Numbered from the stretch's first letter, positions 21,746 to 33,997 are shown. The stretch: DNA of 64,000 bases from Zygnema cylindricum (GCA_037447655.1 JBBHKE010000754.1:215898-279897); one strand, 5' to 3'. Notes: a model not told the origin generated them from the sequence alone. A program made the numbers and translations.

Positions 21746-24324
21746 ATGGCGACTTCTATTCCTGAATTCCTCCTAAGGAATGGCGCCAAAATACCTTCTG
21801 TCGGATTCGGGGCAGGCACCGCCTGGTTCAACCTGGAAGGACACGTGTCCGGAAATCCGCTGAACCAGAATCTTATCTCCAGTTTGAAAAGTGCTCTTTC
21901 TGTCGGCTACCGACATCTGGACGCCGCTGAGGTAAGCTGAGAAGGGAACGCCAGCTAGCAGACAAAAATATGCCAGCTGGCAGGGAAAATGTCGGTTAGC
22001 GGGCAGAAAATTTTAGCTGGAAGGCGATTACAGCAGATTTTTTTTTCATGGTTATGCTTTAGCTTTTTTCTTCAGTCCTTTTTTTTAGGGCTTTTAAAGT
22101 GTTTTTTTAAGGTTTTTTTGGGGCCTCTTCAATCTCTCCGTCTCCATCTCTTTCTCTCCATCTCCATCTCCCTCTCCCTCTCCCTCTCCCTTTCTTCCTC
22201 TCCAAAACGATAAGTTTTTTTGGGAATTTTTTATTTTTTTTGGAAAGATGCTTTTTTTTTGAGAAAGATAATTTTTTTTGGACTCCAAGACATGTATCCG
22301 TGTTTATCGTTAATGGCACTAATTCGGTGAGGGTTTTTTTTTGGGCCCCTGAACATAAAATAGTGTTGATAATATTTATTTATTTTTTTCCTTCGCGCTA
22401 GTTTGGTAAGTGGTTGATAATCTTCCACATTGCTCGGGTTAAAAGTATAAATTATCAACTTTTGCTGGTTAATAATGGGTAATATAATTAATTCTGTTGA
22501 GATTTTATTTTAACACCAAAATAAACCTCACGCCAGATATTTGTCGGCTCTACACCGTATATCGCTATTAGTGTTAATACTTTTTTCGCCACTTGAAACA
22601 TCTTTTCTCCGTACACACTCGTCCGATTTTTAATTTAAGACCGTCAATTGGAAGCTGAGAATCTTACCTTTCAATCGCAACCGTCAGATCCACAATTCGA
22701 CATGTGTGTACGGAGAAATTTTGCTTTAAGAGATGAAAAAAACATTAACAGTATTAGCGATACACGGTGTAGTAGTGGTTCATGGTGTAATATTTGGCCA
22801 TTTTTATTCCCTTTGGTTCGTATAACTTCACTGTTGTCGCCGTTGTTATTGAGACAACGTTCGATTTACTCCCTTGTATGAAGTATTGAACCGGAAAATT
22901 CGAAGAGCCAAAATGGGCAACTTTTTTCGGCCGAATATTACAAAATAGTTTTAGTAAGAAATATGTTTAAGGGAGTGGCCTTAAAAATCTGCCACGTCAC
23001 TCTCCCTCTAATTAGTATTATTGGTACTAATTTTGGTTAAGTACTAATAATAACTAACTTTACCACAAAAATAAAAAATAGCAGTAAAGCAGTGTTATTG
23101 ATGCTAATTTTTTGTTTTATGCTAATAATATACTTTACAATAATGGGGGTGGGAAGTGTCGCTAGTTATTGTAGCTTTCAGAATAAGAGTGACAAGCTAT
23201 AATTACAAGCTGGAATAGGGGGGAAAGAGGAAGAGGGAGAGAAGGAGAGAGAGAGAAGAGGGGGAGAGGGCAGAGGGGAGAGGAGAGAGGGGAGAGGGAA
23301 GAGGGGAGAGGGAGGGATAGGGGGGAGGGAAAGGCACAGAGAGAGGGGAAAGGAGAAGGAGAAAGAAGAAGGAGAAAGGCTTCTAAATTTCAAATTGGAG
23401 CTTTTTTGCCTTACCACCGAAGTTTTTGAAGTGTTTGAGATTTTTTTACCTCTCAACATATTGAACTTGGCGTTCTCCAATATATTTTATTTTGCATTTC
23501 ATGAGGTTATGTGACAAAATGGTTTGAAATTACTTTTTGGGTATCATAATTTCTTTAATTTACGTATTATCCAAAATAGTTGAATAAAATCTATCCATCT
23601 ATATATGTTTTTACAGGTTTACGGAACGGAACGTGAAATGGGAATCGCCATCAAAGAATCGGGAATCCCGAGGAGTGACCTTTTTGTGACTTCGAAAGTA
23701 TGGCCCAATATTGGAGATCCCGTAAAGGCCGTGAAAGATTCTCTCTCTCGATTACAATTAGACTATTTGGACCTTTACCTCATTCACGCCCCTTTTTTTT
23801 CAAAAGAAACTCACGGTATTGATATTCCCGGAGCTTGGAGAGCTCTCGAGGAACTTTTCGACCAAGGTTTGGCAAAAGCTATTGGAGTTTCGAACTTTCG
23901 AATCGGTGACCTTGAAGTACTTTTGAAGAACGCAAAAGTTAAACCGGCGGTGAATCAAATTGAATTTAATCCCTATTTACAAAGTCCCGAGTTAGTCGGA
24001 TTTTGTAGAGATAATGGTATTTTGGTCGAAGCTTACTCCCCATTAGCTCCCATAGTGAGGAAAACGGGAGGACCATTGGATCCTATTCTTAAGGAGTTGA
24101 GCGAGAAGTATACGAAAACCGAAGGTCAAGTGTTGTTGAGATGGACGATTCAAAAGGGAATTGTTGCGGTGACTACTTCGGGTAAGAAAGAGAGACAATT
24201 GGAACAATTGGCGATTGGGGATTTTGAATTGAGTGAAGAGGACGTTAAAAAGATCGACGACGAGGGAAAGAAGTTACATTTTCGTAAGTTTTGGCTTCAA
24301 CATTTTGAAAGTCCCAAGCTTTAA
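21746..24324 (+). CDS. Aldo-keto reductase family protein, two exons
   Basis: An NAD(P)H-dependent oxidoreductase of the AKR (beta/alpha)8-barrel superfamily; the substrate cannot be read from sequence. Exon 1 is 21746-21931 and exon 2 is 23617-24324, joined in phase 0 (GTAAGC...TTTTTACAG), giving 297 residues ending in TAA. The catalytic tetrad is complete: Asp59 (HLDAAEVYG), Tyr64, Lys89 (VTSKVW) and His119 (YLIHAP). Further family marks are GVSNF, QIEFNPYL, AYSPLAP and the C-terminal TSGKKERQLEQL cofactor-binding region, where many AKRs have a Ser/Asn-Arg pattern. The start codon context CCATCCATGG is favourable and no upstream in-frame ATG competes. The wording around GTAWF and the loop before the catalytic Asp recalls fungal-type reductases, but this is an impression without an alignment. 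The intron contains a mariner-like MITE (22553-22769). Confidence 0.93.
22553..22769. mobile_element. Mariner-like MITE, family M2, inside the AKR intron
   Basis: The 217-bp element has inverted ends CACCGTATATCGCTATTAG and CTATTAGCGATACACGGTG-type, flanked by TA. Internal inverted blocks (CGTCCGATTTTTAATTT... and CAACCGTCAGATCC) are shared with 29670 and 57233. Confidence 0.88.
23215..23385. repeat. GA-rich low-complexity tract in the AKR intron
   Basis: GGGGAGAG/GAGAGAGA runs on the plus strand. The minus-strand open frame across them is an artefact. Confidence 0.9.
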
Positions 24325-25400
24325 GCTTAGTTCAAGATTTAAAGTCAAGTTTTAAGCTTGGGAGAGTTTGTGTTTTAAGGTACAATGTATAGATAGAGAA
24401 GAACCGGTTTGTATTTTTAAGGGGATGAAACCCGAAGGTGGTTTAAGAGAGGGAAAAGGATGAAAAGATTTCCAATGTTAGCATTTTTTTATCTTTTTTT
24501 ATATTTTTCAATGTTTATATTTTTCGATGGTGATATTTTTTATGTTGATTCATTGTACCACTGGAAAAAACTTAGAGATAGCAAGGTCAAAGGTAATAAG
24601 GTAAAGATATATTTGGTATTGTTTTTGTCATGTTTTGTATCTGAAAAGAAATTGCATCAGTTGTTTATCGTTTTTATTTATTTTCCGTCAATCTCATCAA
24701 TGTTGTTTGTCCATATATGACTTTCCAAACAGTAAGTAAAATAATTGTGTATTAGGGAATGGTTGAAGTCTTGGTGAGAGACAATTTTTATTGATGATTT
24801 TTTTTCTTTTTTTGGCTTATAAAAAAAAAAAAAAAACTTCGAGCTCAAAACACTAATGTACATTGTGGCCAAATATTATGTTTTTATTACTTTTGTCAGT
24901 TTGTGTGATTCACTTTTGTTGGTTGGCCCTAATCTTGCTTCAAATTATAGGTTTAATGTGTGAAAACAATAGGAAACTCTGTATTGTCACCCCATTTAGT
25001 ACGCATACTATATGGTTATTACCGGGTTGTGGTACATAGTGTTTCGAATTGTTTTTGCGCATCAAACATACCATTTAAAATACTTATGAAAGGTTATTGT
25101 GGTGAACTTTAACTTGCTTGCTATTAATGTAAATCATAAAATAGTGCGAATAACACTATTAAGCGGTCATTTAAACTGAATATAGAATTATCAACGTTAA
25201 AATATACATCAGACTAATCACTCAACCCTAAAAGTGATTCGCGGTATATTAACCGCCACGTCTCCTTACACTAAAATGTATTATATCTCCCTTATTTCGG
25301 ATTTACTCCAGCGATCGAAATATTTGAACACCAAAATACTGCCGGTCGTACAGTTTTATAACGTTTGAAACTTTGAAATGGAACGTGCAGAAGTTCAAAG
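24325..25400. other. AKR 3' flank and intergenic space
   Basis: AT-rich sequence. A degenerate repeat is hinted at near 25230-25260 (GATTCGCGGTATATTAACCG). No gene seen. Confidence 0.4.
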
Positions 25401-25499
25401 CATAGTTCAAAAGTAGGTGAAAGTAGGCCCATACAATATGCCTATTGTATGTAAAACATACAATATGATCTTAAGACCCATATTGTATTGGTCGTAAAA

Positions 25500-26360
25500 C
25501 ATAGTTGTTCAAATAGCGCGATTTTTTCCTTTTTCCCGATTGAAACATATAGTTCGTGACTTTTGAAAAAATCGCAAAAAAACGTGTACTGTAAACTGAA
25601 ACTGGAAATTTACAGAAACCTGTAAACAAATTACTGTAACTGTACATTTTTTTTACGGATATGTACGGAATAAAACGGGAAATATGCGTCGTACTTATTG
25701 GTACTTTCTGTTCAGTGAACTGAACAAGAATACCACGGAAGCTGTACGTTATATAATCGAAAATGTACGGACATTTTCGAAAAGAGACGTTGAACGTCAC
25801 AATAATTTCGCGCGTTCAGTTTGAAATTTGTACGGGCGTCTTCTTCAATTTTTTTTGAAAGAAGACCGCCATGGAACATTGAAAACGAAACCGCGAGGAA
25901 GCCGCTTCCCCGTATCCTACCCTCCTCCCTCCCAAGCTTTTTACTATCCTCGCCTCCAGACTTCGACAAAAGCAATCATGCCCAGAAATCACTGTATTTA
26001 TTATTAGGCTCGGACAGACGAAATTTCATAAAATTTTACCTTCATGGCATTCGAACCCGGGTACGTCAAGTGCGTAGCGTACCCTAAGGTGACCGACTGG
26101 ACTACCAGTTGGTGAAGAAGTTCCGATTCCAGCAAAGAGTGTGATAAAAATATAAAGAGTTTATTGTTTTACCGCTCATTTAACGGGAAAAACTTGCAAA
26201 CTACGTTATATGTAATAGTTTTTTGTTTTTTTATGTACGGAATAGTATGGAAGGAAATTCATTAACGATTTTTTGCGATTTGATCAAAAGGTTCAATGTG
26301 TTTGTTACGTATAATTCGTTGCGTACGGTACGTTCGCACTAACCGCCGTGAACAACTATG
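25500..26360. mobile_element. hAT-like MITE, family B, copy 2, nested in family A
   Basis: It starts CATAGTTGTTCAAA and ends GAACAACTATG, with the perfect 8-bp duplication TCGTAAAA (25492-25499 and 26361-26368). Nesting shows that family B was mobile after this family A copy landed. Confidence 0.93.
26042..26106 (-). other. tRNA-like sequence within hAT MITE family B
   Basis: On the minus strand an A-box-like GGTAGTCCAGTCGGT is followed about 35 nt later by a B-box-like GGTTCGAATGCC preceded by GTACCC. Acceptor pairing is poor, so it is at most a degenerate tRNA or a tRNA-derived fragment carried by the element. Confidence 0.4.
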
Positions 26361-26776
26361 TCGTAAAATGAAAAAAAATTGTAACAGGGTTGAGTTGCAC
26401 ATCGATCGATAGAGAATTAAAAGTCATGTCTAAATTTTGAAAACATTCGGACAAAAAAAAAATCTCTGAGTTTTGAGGTATTTTTTATTTAAACCGTCAG
26501 ATTCGAACGATCGGACGGTTGCTGATCAAAGTAGCGATGTAAGAAGATCACATGAAAAGCCCATAACACAACTCATCCTACGATGTGTCAGTTCGCTGAA
26601 ATTTCGTCCAGCGTGCGTTGTACTATGATCATACGTCAGATTCGTACGTTCGTACAAAAGTGTGCACAAACGCACACACATACAGTATACCTACTCTACG
26701 CGAGTTTTGTGCCAAGTTTTGTGCGCCTACCAATGGCCTACCATAAAAACGCCTACTTTTGAACTATGGTTCAAAG

Positions 26777-27387
26777 CTACAAAATCCATGATGACATCAT
26801 GCGAGAGCGATGACGTACTATGTTTCTAAACGGTTTGAGCATCACCTGTTCCAACAAGCGTCTGAACCGTTAACAAACGTGTATTACTGATGACGTCAGA
26901 AAGTAAATTACGACCACTTTCATGGCTGTATCGGACCACAAGACGGGTATCGACCACAAGACGGGTATCGACCGATGCTGTCAGTTTTGTATTACAACCT
27001 TGTATTGTACGGTAATGTTCCAACTTTAAGGGTACGTCCCCATGTATTAAAGTATCTACTTTTCTCTGTCTTTTTGCCCTTAAATTCAGGGAACTTTGAC
27101 AAAAACTTTAGCCGTACGAGAAAATCATTTTTACCAAAGTAGAGTGAACGTCAATTCATACCTTGAATCATAGATGTTTCATTCATACTATGCGCATGGT
27201 AAAGTAGTTTGAAAAAGAATGCATATGCGCATTATTCAAAATTTCACATTTTTTAAAATGCGTTAACCGACTTTGTCTTATTATATAATAAAAATACGAA
27301 AAACTAAAAAAAAAAAAATCAGAATAAAATACAACACGACATCTTAAACGATTAAAGTATATCCGTACATACCACGGAAATGAAGTA
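26777..27387. other. Gene-free stretch
   Basis: It contains a two-copy 20-bp direct repeat (GACCACAAGACGGGTATC units, about 26935-26973) and AT-rich sequence. No gene seen. Confidence 0.45.
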
Positions 27388-27885
27388 CACCGCGAATCGT
27401 AATTAGAGTAAAGAAAAAATTAGAGTAAAAATATAAAAAATAATAATTAGAGTTATGAATTATAATTTGTGTGATCGAACTTTTTCAAAAGGGAATTTTA
27501 CTCTAATTTGGGCGTAAATTTGGGCGCTGAACATATCCTCTGTAAATTAAGTACAAGTACAGAATCTGACAAAACATACAGTTTCACGTCATTATGACGT
27601 TTGCATTACCCTAGTTGTTAAAACACTTTTACATGAAAACTGCCTGTACTAAATCATTATTTGTACTTTTTTACTTAATAAAGTACGATTTTGCACCGTC
27701 AGACACCGACCGTACGCCACACTATTTAATACGGGACTGTATTAGAGATATTTTTAAGGCTCATTCAAAAAGTACCTTAAATAACGTAAAGAATAATTTA
27801 GAATAATGTACTTTATTTATAGTGATAGGGTCAAAATTTGGGGTGACAGAATTAGCGTATAGAACTCTAATTACGATTCACGGTG
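27388..27885. mobile_element. Enlarged mariner-like MITE, family M1
   Basis: It starts TA|CACCGCGAATCGTAATTAG and ends CTAATTACGATTCACGGTG. At 498 bp it is about 300 bp longer than other M1 copies, so it has either internal extra sequence or an insertion. The right-hand TA is degraded to AA. Confidence 0.7.
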
Positions 27886-28226
27886 AAACGTTTTTTTTTT
27901 TTTATATATAAATTCCGTACATACCACCTTTCCGTACAATTTACACCCGTACTTTTCGTACTTTCGTACAAATACATTCCTTACAATCTGTCCGTACACG
28001 AAAACTATACGAACTTTACGAAAAGTTCATAATACCCTAGAAATAATGCATAATCGTAAAATTTTCAAAATTTTAACGAATGAAACATCTATATGCCTTG
28101 AACGTACGTTTGTCGTCATGTGAACGCATTTTGGCGTTTTCCCTTTTTTGACACCGGGCAAGAGAATCCAGCCCAAAAAATAACTTCATCCGAAATCACC
28201 TCGAGGGGGTGATTTTAGTTCAAGTA
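27886..28226. other. Gene-free stretch rich in CCGTAC/GTACGG motifs
   Basis: No coding region. CCGTAC-type motifs recur densely (27915-28020), as in the hAT family B interiors. A near-palindrome around CACCTCGAGGGGGTG occurs at 28198. Confidence 0.5.
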
Positions 28227-28424
28227 CACCGCCAATCGCTATTAGAGTCAAGGATTAAATAGTGTAAAAAAAAAATTAGCGTTATTGATTCTAATTTAGT
28301 GCCTGAGACGTGGCAGATTATGGTCCACTTACTTAAATAGAGTTATTAATTCTATTTCAGGTTTTGGGGTCAAAATTTAGGGGCACCGAATTAGCGTTAT
28401 ATACTCTAATAGCGATTGGCGGTG
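28227..28424. mobile_element. Mariner-like MITE, family M1 (intact)
   Basis: The 198-bp element has perfect 19-bp inverted ends CACCGCCAATCGCTATTAG and its complement, flanked by TA (28225-28226 and 28425-28426). Confidence 0.92.
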
Positions 28425-28690
28425 TACCGCTCAAACAGTGAATGAAAAACGGACCACGCACGCGCCACACGATTTGTAAAAAAATTGGACGAGGGAGAGT
28501 CCTCGCTATTTTTCTCCGTGCCTGTCACGCGCTATGTACGGAAAAAAATTTGCAGGGGTCTCGGACTTCCACTTGCATTCATGGGTCCTTTGGATAATTT
28601 TTCGCCTTCGTCGCCTCTCCTATCTCCCTCTCACACTATCGCTTGTATCTCACACTTTTTAGAATGAGACATGACAATATTGGTATAAAA

Positions 28691-29237
28691 CATAGTTCAA
28701 AAGTAGGCGTTTTTATGGTAGACCTTTGGTAGGCGCACAAAACTTGGCACTAAACTCACGCAGAGTAGGCATACTGTATGGGTGTTCGTTGTGGACACTC
28801 TTGTACGGACGTACGAATCTGACGTATGATCATAGTTCAGCGCACGCCGACGGACGAAATTTTTTAGCGAACTAAAACACGCGGACGTTCAAAATTGCAG
28901 ACGCTAATATGACAGATAGTCCTATCGTAAGTTGTATTATGGGCTTTTCATGTGATCTTCTTAGATCACTATTTTGATCAGAGACCGTCCGATCGTCTGG
29001 ATCTAACAGTTTAAATAAGTTTTACCTCAAAACTCACAGAAATTGTTTTTTTTGTCCGATTTTTTTTCAAAATTTAGACATGACGTTTAATTCTCTATCG
29101 ATCGATGTGCAACTCAACCCTGTAACTATTTTTTTTCATTTTTCGACCAATACAATATGGGTCTTAAGGGCATATTGTATGTTTTGCATACAATAGGCAT
29201 ATTGTATGGGCCTACTTTCACCTACTTTTGAACTATG
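28691..29237. mobile_element. hAT-like MITE, family A, copy 4
   Basis: Family A termini are present with the perfect 8-bp duplication GTATAAAA (28683-28690 and 29238-29245). Confidence 0.93.
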
Positions 29238-29669
29238 GTATAAAATGAAAGATCTTTGAAAAATGTTTTTATTTTAGTTTTTTAGGTTATTATTCAATGG
29301 CTAGTCGAGTGAGAAAAGTAGAAAAAGCGAAATCGGGAAACCATGGCGGAAATTTCTTGAATCTGTGACGTCAACGTTGTCACAAGTAAGCGTGACGTGA
29401 CAATGTCACCAAATCCTAGACATTTACAATGTCACAAAAATATAAACGTCTACAACAGTCGCTGCTTTTGATGGCGTCACCAATCGTCGGAAGTTTCGTA
29501 GTTGTCTTCAATCGTCACAAGTTGTACCTACGTCTACAACCGTCACATGTCAAAGTTCCGATTTCATTTTCGCACATTGGGACGCTCTTCAAAGTAGTAC
29601 GGCGAATCTTCACTACAGTCCAAAATACTTTATCAAAGTAAGATAAAATGTTATCGAAGTTTTCAGCTA

Positions 29670-29884
29670 CAACCGTGAATCGTAATTAGCGTTAATAATT
29701 TTTGCGCCACTGAAAAATCTTTTCTCCGTACACATTTGTCCAATTTTCAATTTAAGACTGCCATTCGTAAGCTGAGAATATTACCTTTCAATCGCAACCG
29801 TCAGATCCACAATCCGACATGTGTGTATGAGAAAATATATTTTAAGAGACAAAAAAAAACATCAACACTAATTACGATGCACGG
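29670..29884. mobile_element. Mariner-like MITE, family M2
   Basis: It begins after TA with CAACCGTGAATCGTAATTAGC and ends CTAATTACGATGCACGG followed by TA. Internal blocks are shared with 22553-22769. Confidence 0.8.
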
Positions 29885-30023
29885 TACTGTACCTTATACA
29901 CCAATGATTATTTTACTCTCTAAGCGATAGTCTGTTTAGTGAACGAGCTATAGTGAATGCATCGATTTTGGCGGAGCTGAACACTCAAGAGTTACAGTTC
30001 AAATGTGTGAAAACACTTGGAGC

Positions 30024-30511
30024 CATAGTTGTTCAAACCGTATTTTACTCACGATTCAATCGAGCGAATTATACGTAAGTAACGCATTGAACGATTTTAA
30101 AAAATTGTTAAAATTGTTAATGATTTTGTATCCGTACTATTCCATACATGTAAACAAAATCCGTACGATCGTACATAATTCAAACTTACCGCGCGCAAAT
30201 GGTGCAACACTGCAACGTCTCTTTTTGTAAAGTCCGTACATTTTCGGTAAATTTTCGTACATTTCCGTCAAATGCCGTACATTTTACGTAAAATTTCTGT
30301 TCAATTTAACGGACAGAAAGTACTTAGAAGTGCAACGTATCTTTTTGTCAAAGTCCGTACATTTCCCGTGATATACCGTACATTCCCGTAAATTTTCCGT
30401 TCAGTTTACCGGACAGAAAGTACTCCGCGGTTTTTTGCAATTTTTTCAAAAGTCACGAATTATACGTAGAAATCGAAAATAATAAAAACTCGCACGATTT
30501 GAACAACAACG
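30024..30511. mobile_element. Degenerate hAT-like MITE, family B, copy 3
   Basis: It starts CATAGTTGTTCAAA; the right end GAACAACAACG is mutated. The flanking 8-mers CTTGGAGC and ATTGGAAC match at six of eight positions. Repeated CGTACATTT...CCGTAAA blocks fill the interior. Confidence 0.75.
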
Positions 30512-32290
30512 ATTGGAACGGATAAATAAGGTGATCCTGTAATGTACGCGTTTAGTATGAGATTACCGAGTATAGCGTTTCCATTTGTCTTCACACGTCT
30601 GAACTATGTTTTATTGGAGTGGTGGTTCGAGTACAAAGCTTGCTTTTAATAACTTTTAAGGTTCGTTTGTAATAAACATGTCCTTGGGCTAAGTAAGAAG
30701 GATTTGAGTTTAGATCACTCAATCATCCTCCCTCCTTATTGAAAAAACAATTGTCTCAATTTTGCTTCTAACCATTTTAATATCTTTAACTATGTGCCTG
30801 GAGGAATTTATCCTCGAAGATTTTTTTTGACACCATAATTATCGTGTAAGGTACCTGATAGATTGTAATTGTATCGTGATAAATTCCATTTCTTTAGGGT
30901 TTACACATGCAAAAGTTGGGTAAAAGTAACCTTTCCTTCCAATTCCATCAAAGCTGCCACTTGCTACTTACTTTTGACTTCAAGGAAACATATCATTAAA
31001 ACCTTTGTGTTATTGCATACCTTTTTTATGTGAACAAGAAAAGGTGGACCAAAAGAAAAGCATCATTTTCTTTTTTCCTTCTCATTCTTTTCCTTCTTCC
31101 TCTTCCTTTTCATCATCATCATTGCCATCATCATCATCATCATCACCACCACCACCATTATCATCACCACCATCACTATAATCATTCGAGATTCATAGTC
31201 ATAAGAAAATCCAGGAAATAGGTAAAATAAAAAAAGCGAGTAAGTCTAGAGTAATTGGCGAAGGCCAGTCTATGAAACAAACCCGCTAGGAAAATCGCCG
31301 CTTATGTTCGCTACAGGCTACGTGACAAACGACTACAGTACGATGCTATGTTCAATATATTATTATGCTGTCCCATTATCCATTTATCCGCCTCCCGTAT
31401 CTTTATTACGCCTGCTTTCACTAAAGTCACTTTATGGCTTTTGCTTATCTAGTGGAGATTTGGCAGGTGGCTGACTAGACAACACGTATGCAAGATCTGA
31501 TCCGTACGGAGATCGGACGGTTGCACGGCTAGTGTACAATCTACAAGCGCACGACGGACGCGGGAGTTTTTGTGACATCACGGCGCCCGTCGGAGGCGCA
31601 ACTGCGTGACGGCGCTGCACTGCCGGCAGAGAAGCCGGCAATTACCCTCGCATTGTTCTTTGACGGCCGTCAGAAAGACCAGCAGCACGGCGTCACACTT
31701 GTGGCACTGCAAAATGCACAAAGGAGCCGTCAACGTCAGCATATCAGCATCGGAGTCTATAATCCGTACAGTACGGTCCTACACTGTATTAATTATCAAA
31801 TATGTTAGGAGATACTGTTGTGGAACTCTGCAAGTAAACTTCTGTAGTATTATGTGTATCCTCTTGTTTCAACTTTTTGCTTTGGAGTAATAATTTTGAT
31901 TGTTTTAGTTTCTAGGTATTGTTTATTTTCGAATAATGACAGTTTGGAAGTAACAACAAAATCCCAAAGAAAAAACTAAAAATCAATCAAACTCTAGAGA
32001 CACATTCAGAGAAAATCATACTATTTTCAAAATGTAGAATAAAATCAATCAAAAGCTCAGAAATTATGTCTTTATTAATGCTCAAAAACATAAAAAGTCC
32101 AAGAAACGAACCACAAAAGTGATGATTTGTGGAGAAAAAAAAAGGAATTCAACATTAATTCACCGGAAGGACGTTGAAGATAAGCGCCTCAAATATAATA
32201 CACTAAAAAACTTTACCATAAAAATATAAAAAATGCGTTCCCATAAAATAAAATAAAATAAAAAACAAAACAAAACAAAAAGTTTCTCAC

Positions 32291-33997
32291 CGTAATGACT
32301 TGGGGGGGGCAATCTCCTGAATCCTCATATTGCTTCATATTTTCCTTCATTTCCACATTTTTTACCGATTTGGCGTTTAGTGAAAAATAATCGTTTTCCA
32401 TTCGTAGCGGGGATCCGGAAGACGAATCCCATCGTTTCCGACCTTCCGCTTCATTCACCAAATTTAGTCGGCCACTTTTACCGGTCGGCAAAGGCGGCAA
32501 CCGGCTACCGGCTGCTTCGGGACTGGAACACACCAGCGGCGGCCGGGCTCCAAGCTGACGTGGCACCGTCATCGCCGTTGAAATATCCGTACCGTCTCCT
32601 TGTCGTTTATCAAATAGAAAATCGTCCGTACACATTATTTGTTCATCCATATTTAGCGTGTCCGCCTCTCCCGTTATTTTGTCGTCTTCCGCAGAAAATC
32701 CCTCCGCTTCCGTGCCGCTTAAACCAATCGCCATCGTTCCCTCTCTTTTTTCCGCACGTGTCTCATTTTCGCTCATTTTTTCCGGGAATTCGGAATAAAT
32801 ACTCTCCTCCTCCTCTCTCTCCTCTTTGTCCTCTTCTTCCTCTCTTTTACATTCTCCCTCCTCCCCTTCCCTCTGGCTATCCTCCCCTTCGTCAAATCCA
32901 CTCTTCCACGTCACCAGCTTTACTCCCCTTCTCCCCTCTTTCCTACCGTACGTACTATTTTCCGTACAATCCGTACAATCCGGGGGGAAATTCCCCTGTT
33001 TCTTCGCTTCCGGGGCTTTCACCTCTTTCTCTCCCTTCTTGCTTTCCTTCCCTCCTCCGTACCTACCTCCACTCCCACTTGAGGCCCCAGATTTTTTTGA
33101 CCCAAAAAAATCTCCTTTCGTTGTACCCCTTTTGTACCCATTTATATTAATTTCAGCCCGACTCGCGATAATTCTCGACACCCATTGGGTCCCTCGACTT
33201 CGCACGTGCTCTCTCCCTAACGTCGAAGCCCTCGTAAATCTCGTCTCCAATTTAAGAAAATCGTTCTCTCTCTCCTTCTCTCTCTCCCCCTCTTTCTCTC
33301 TCACTTTCTCTCTCTCTTTCTCCTTCTCTCTTTCCCTCCCTTTCTCCCTCTCCCTCTCCTTCTCCGTCTCCGTCTCCCTCTTCCTCCACTGGCTCCACTC
33401 TCTCCCTTCCTTCGAACCTCCATTCTTACCAGACCCAGAAAAAGAATTCTCTTTTTTGTCGTTTTCCTCATTTGTCGTTTTCTGAACATCCCCATGTTCC
33501 ATGTTTCCATTGTCCGTTTCCGTTGTTTTGAGCGTCGACTTCCCCGACCTCCCTCGCCACTCCAGCCTCGAACCCGACGTCGGAGACTTTCTATGCGACG
33601 AGTCTCTCCGTTCCGTAATCTCCGACGGAACGGAGGGAACTCCGGAGTCGTCGCGAAAATTAGAATAATTAGTTTTTTGTTTTCTGAGCACGGTGGGAAA
33701 ATGGGGAATCTGGGTCACCACATTATTTTCTGTGGGCCATGGGGAAACGGTACTCCGTTGACCGGAAATTACGGAACGGAACAGAAGGGATCTATGTGAC
33801 GAAGAAAATGTCGACTCGGAGGGTTCTTGTTGTTGCTTTTTCTCTTTTGTCTGTTTTCCGAGACGTGACAAACTGTCTCGTACGGATGTTATTCCTCCCT
33901 TCTCTCTCTCTCTCTCCTGCTTGGCTCCTCTCGACGAAACGGATTCGTCTTCGTACATATCGGACCACGCCATATTTGGCCCTTCCACAGGAGCCAT
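32291..33997 (-). CDS. 5' exon of an unidentified, highly charged (Glu/Lys/Arg-rich) protein
   Basis: A 569-codon open exon running from the ATG at 33997 (MAPVEGPNMAWSDMYEDE) to a good donor ACG|GTGAGA at 32291/32290. An in-frame ATG at 34021 is also possible. The product is predicted to be largely disordered: Ser/Arg-rich N-terminal third; a central (KERE)n block of roughly 60 residues from a GA microsatellite; a Gly/Ser segment; a second Glu-rich block; and a normal-complexity tail (LGARPPLVCSSPEAAGSRLP and beyond). No domain is recognised, and downstream exons were not found. The long open frame outside the GA repeats argues for a real gene. The antisense Ser/Pro-rich frames are its shadows. 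The leader (about 34010-34250) is a GA/CT microsatellite. Confidence 0.55.

Larger units (their letters stand above)
25401..26768. mobile_element. hAT-like MITE, family A, copy 3, containing a nested element
   Basis: The termini CATAGTTCAAAAGTAGG/CCTACTTTTGAACTATG are flanked by the perfect 8-bp duplication GTTCAAAG (25393-25400 and 26769-26776). The element is lengthened by the family B insertion at 25500-26360. Confidence 0.93.
29246..32290. other. Gene-poor stretch with MITEs
   Basis: Contents: the M2 MITE (29670-29884), a degenerate family B element (30024-30511), a (CAT/CAC)n tract at 31107-31183, and a comparatively GC-rich block at about 31480-31750 without recognisable coding content. 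Later exons of the minus-strand gene at 32.3-34.0 kb would have to lie in or beyond this stretch; none was recognised. Confidence 0.4.

Noticed and set aside
32380-33799. Plus-strand Ser/Pro-rich open frames
   Set aside because: They are antisense to the longer Glu/Lys/Arg-rich exon, which has a start, a donor and non-repeat sequence.
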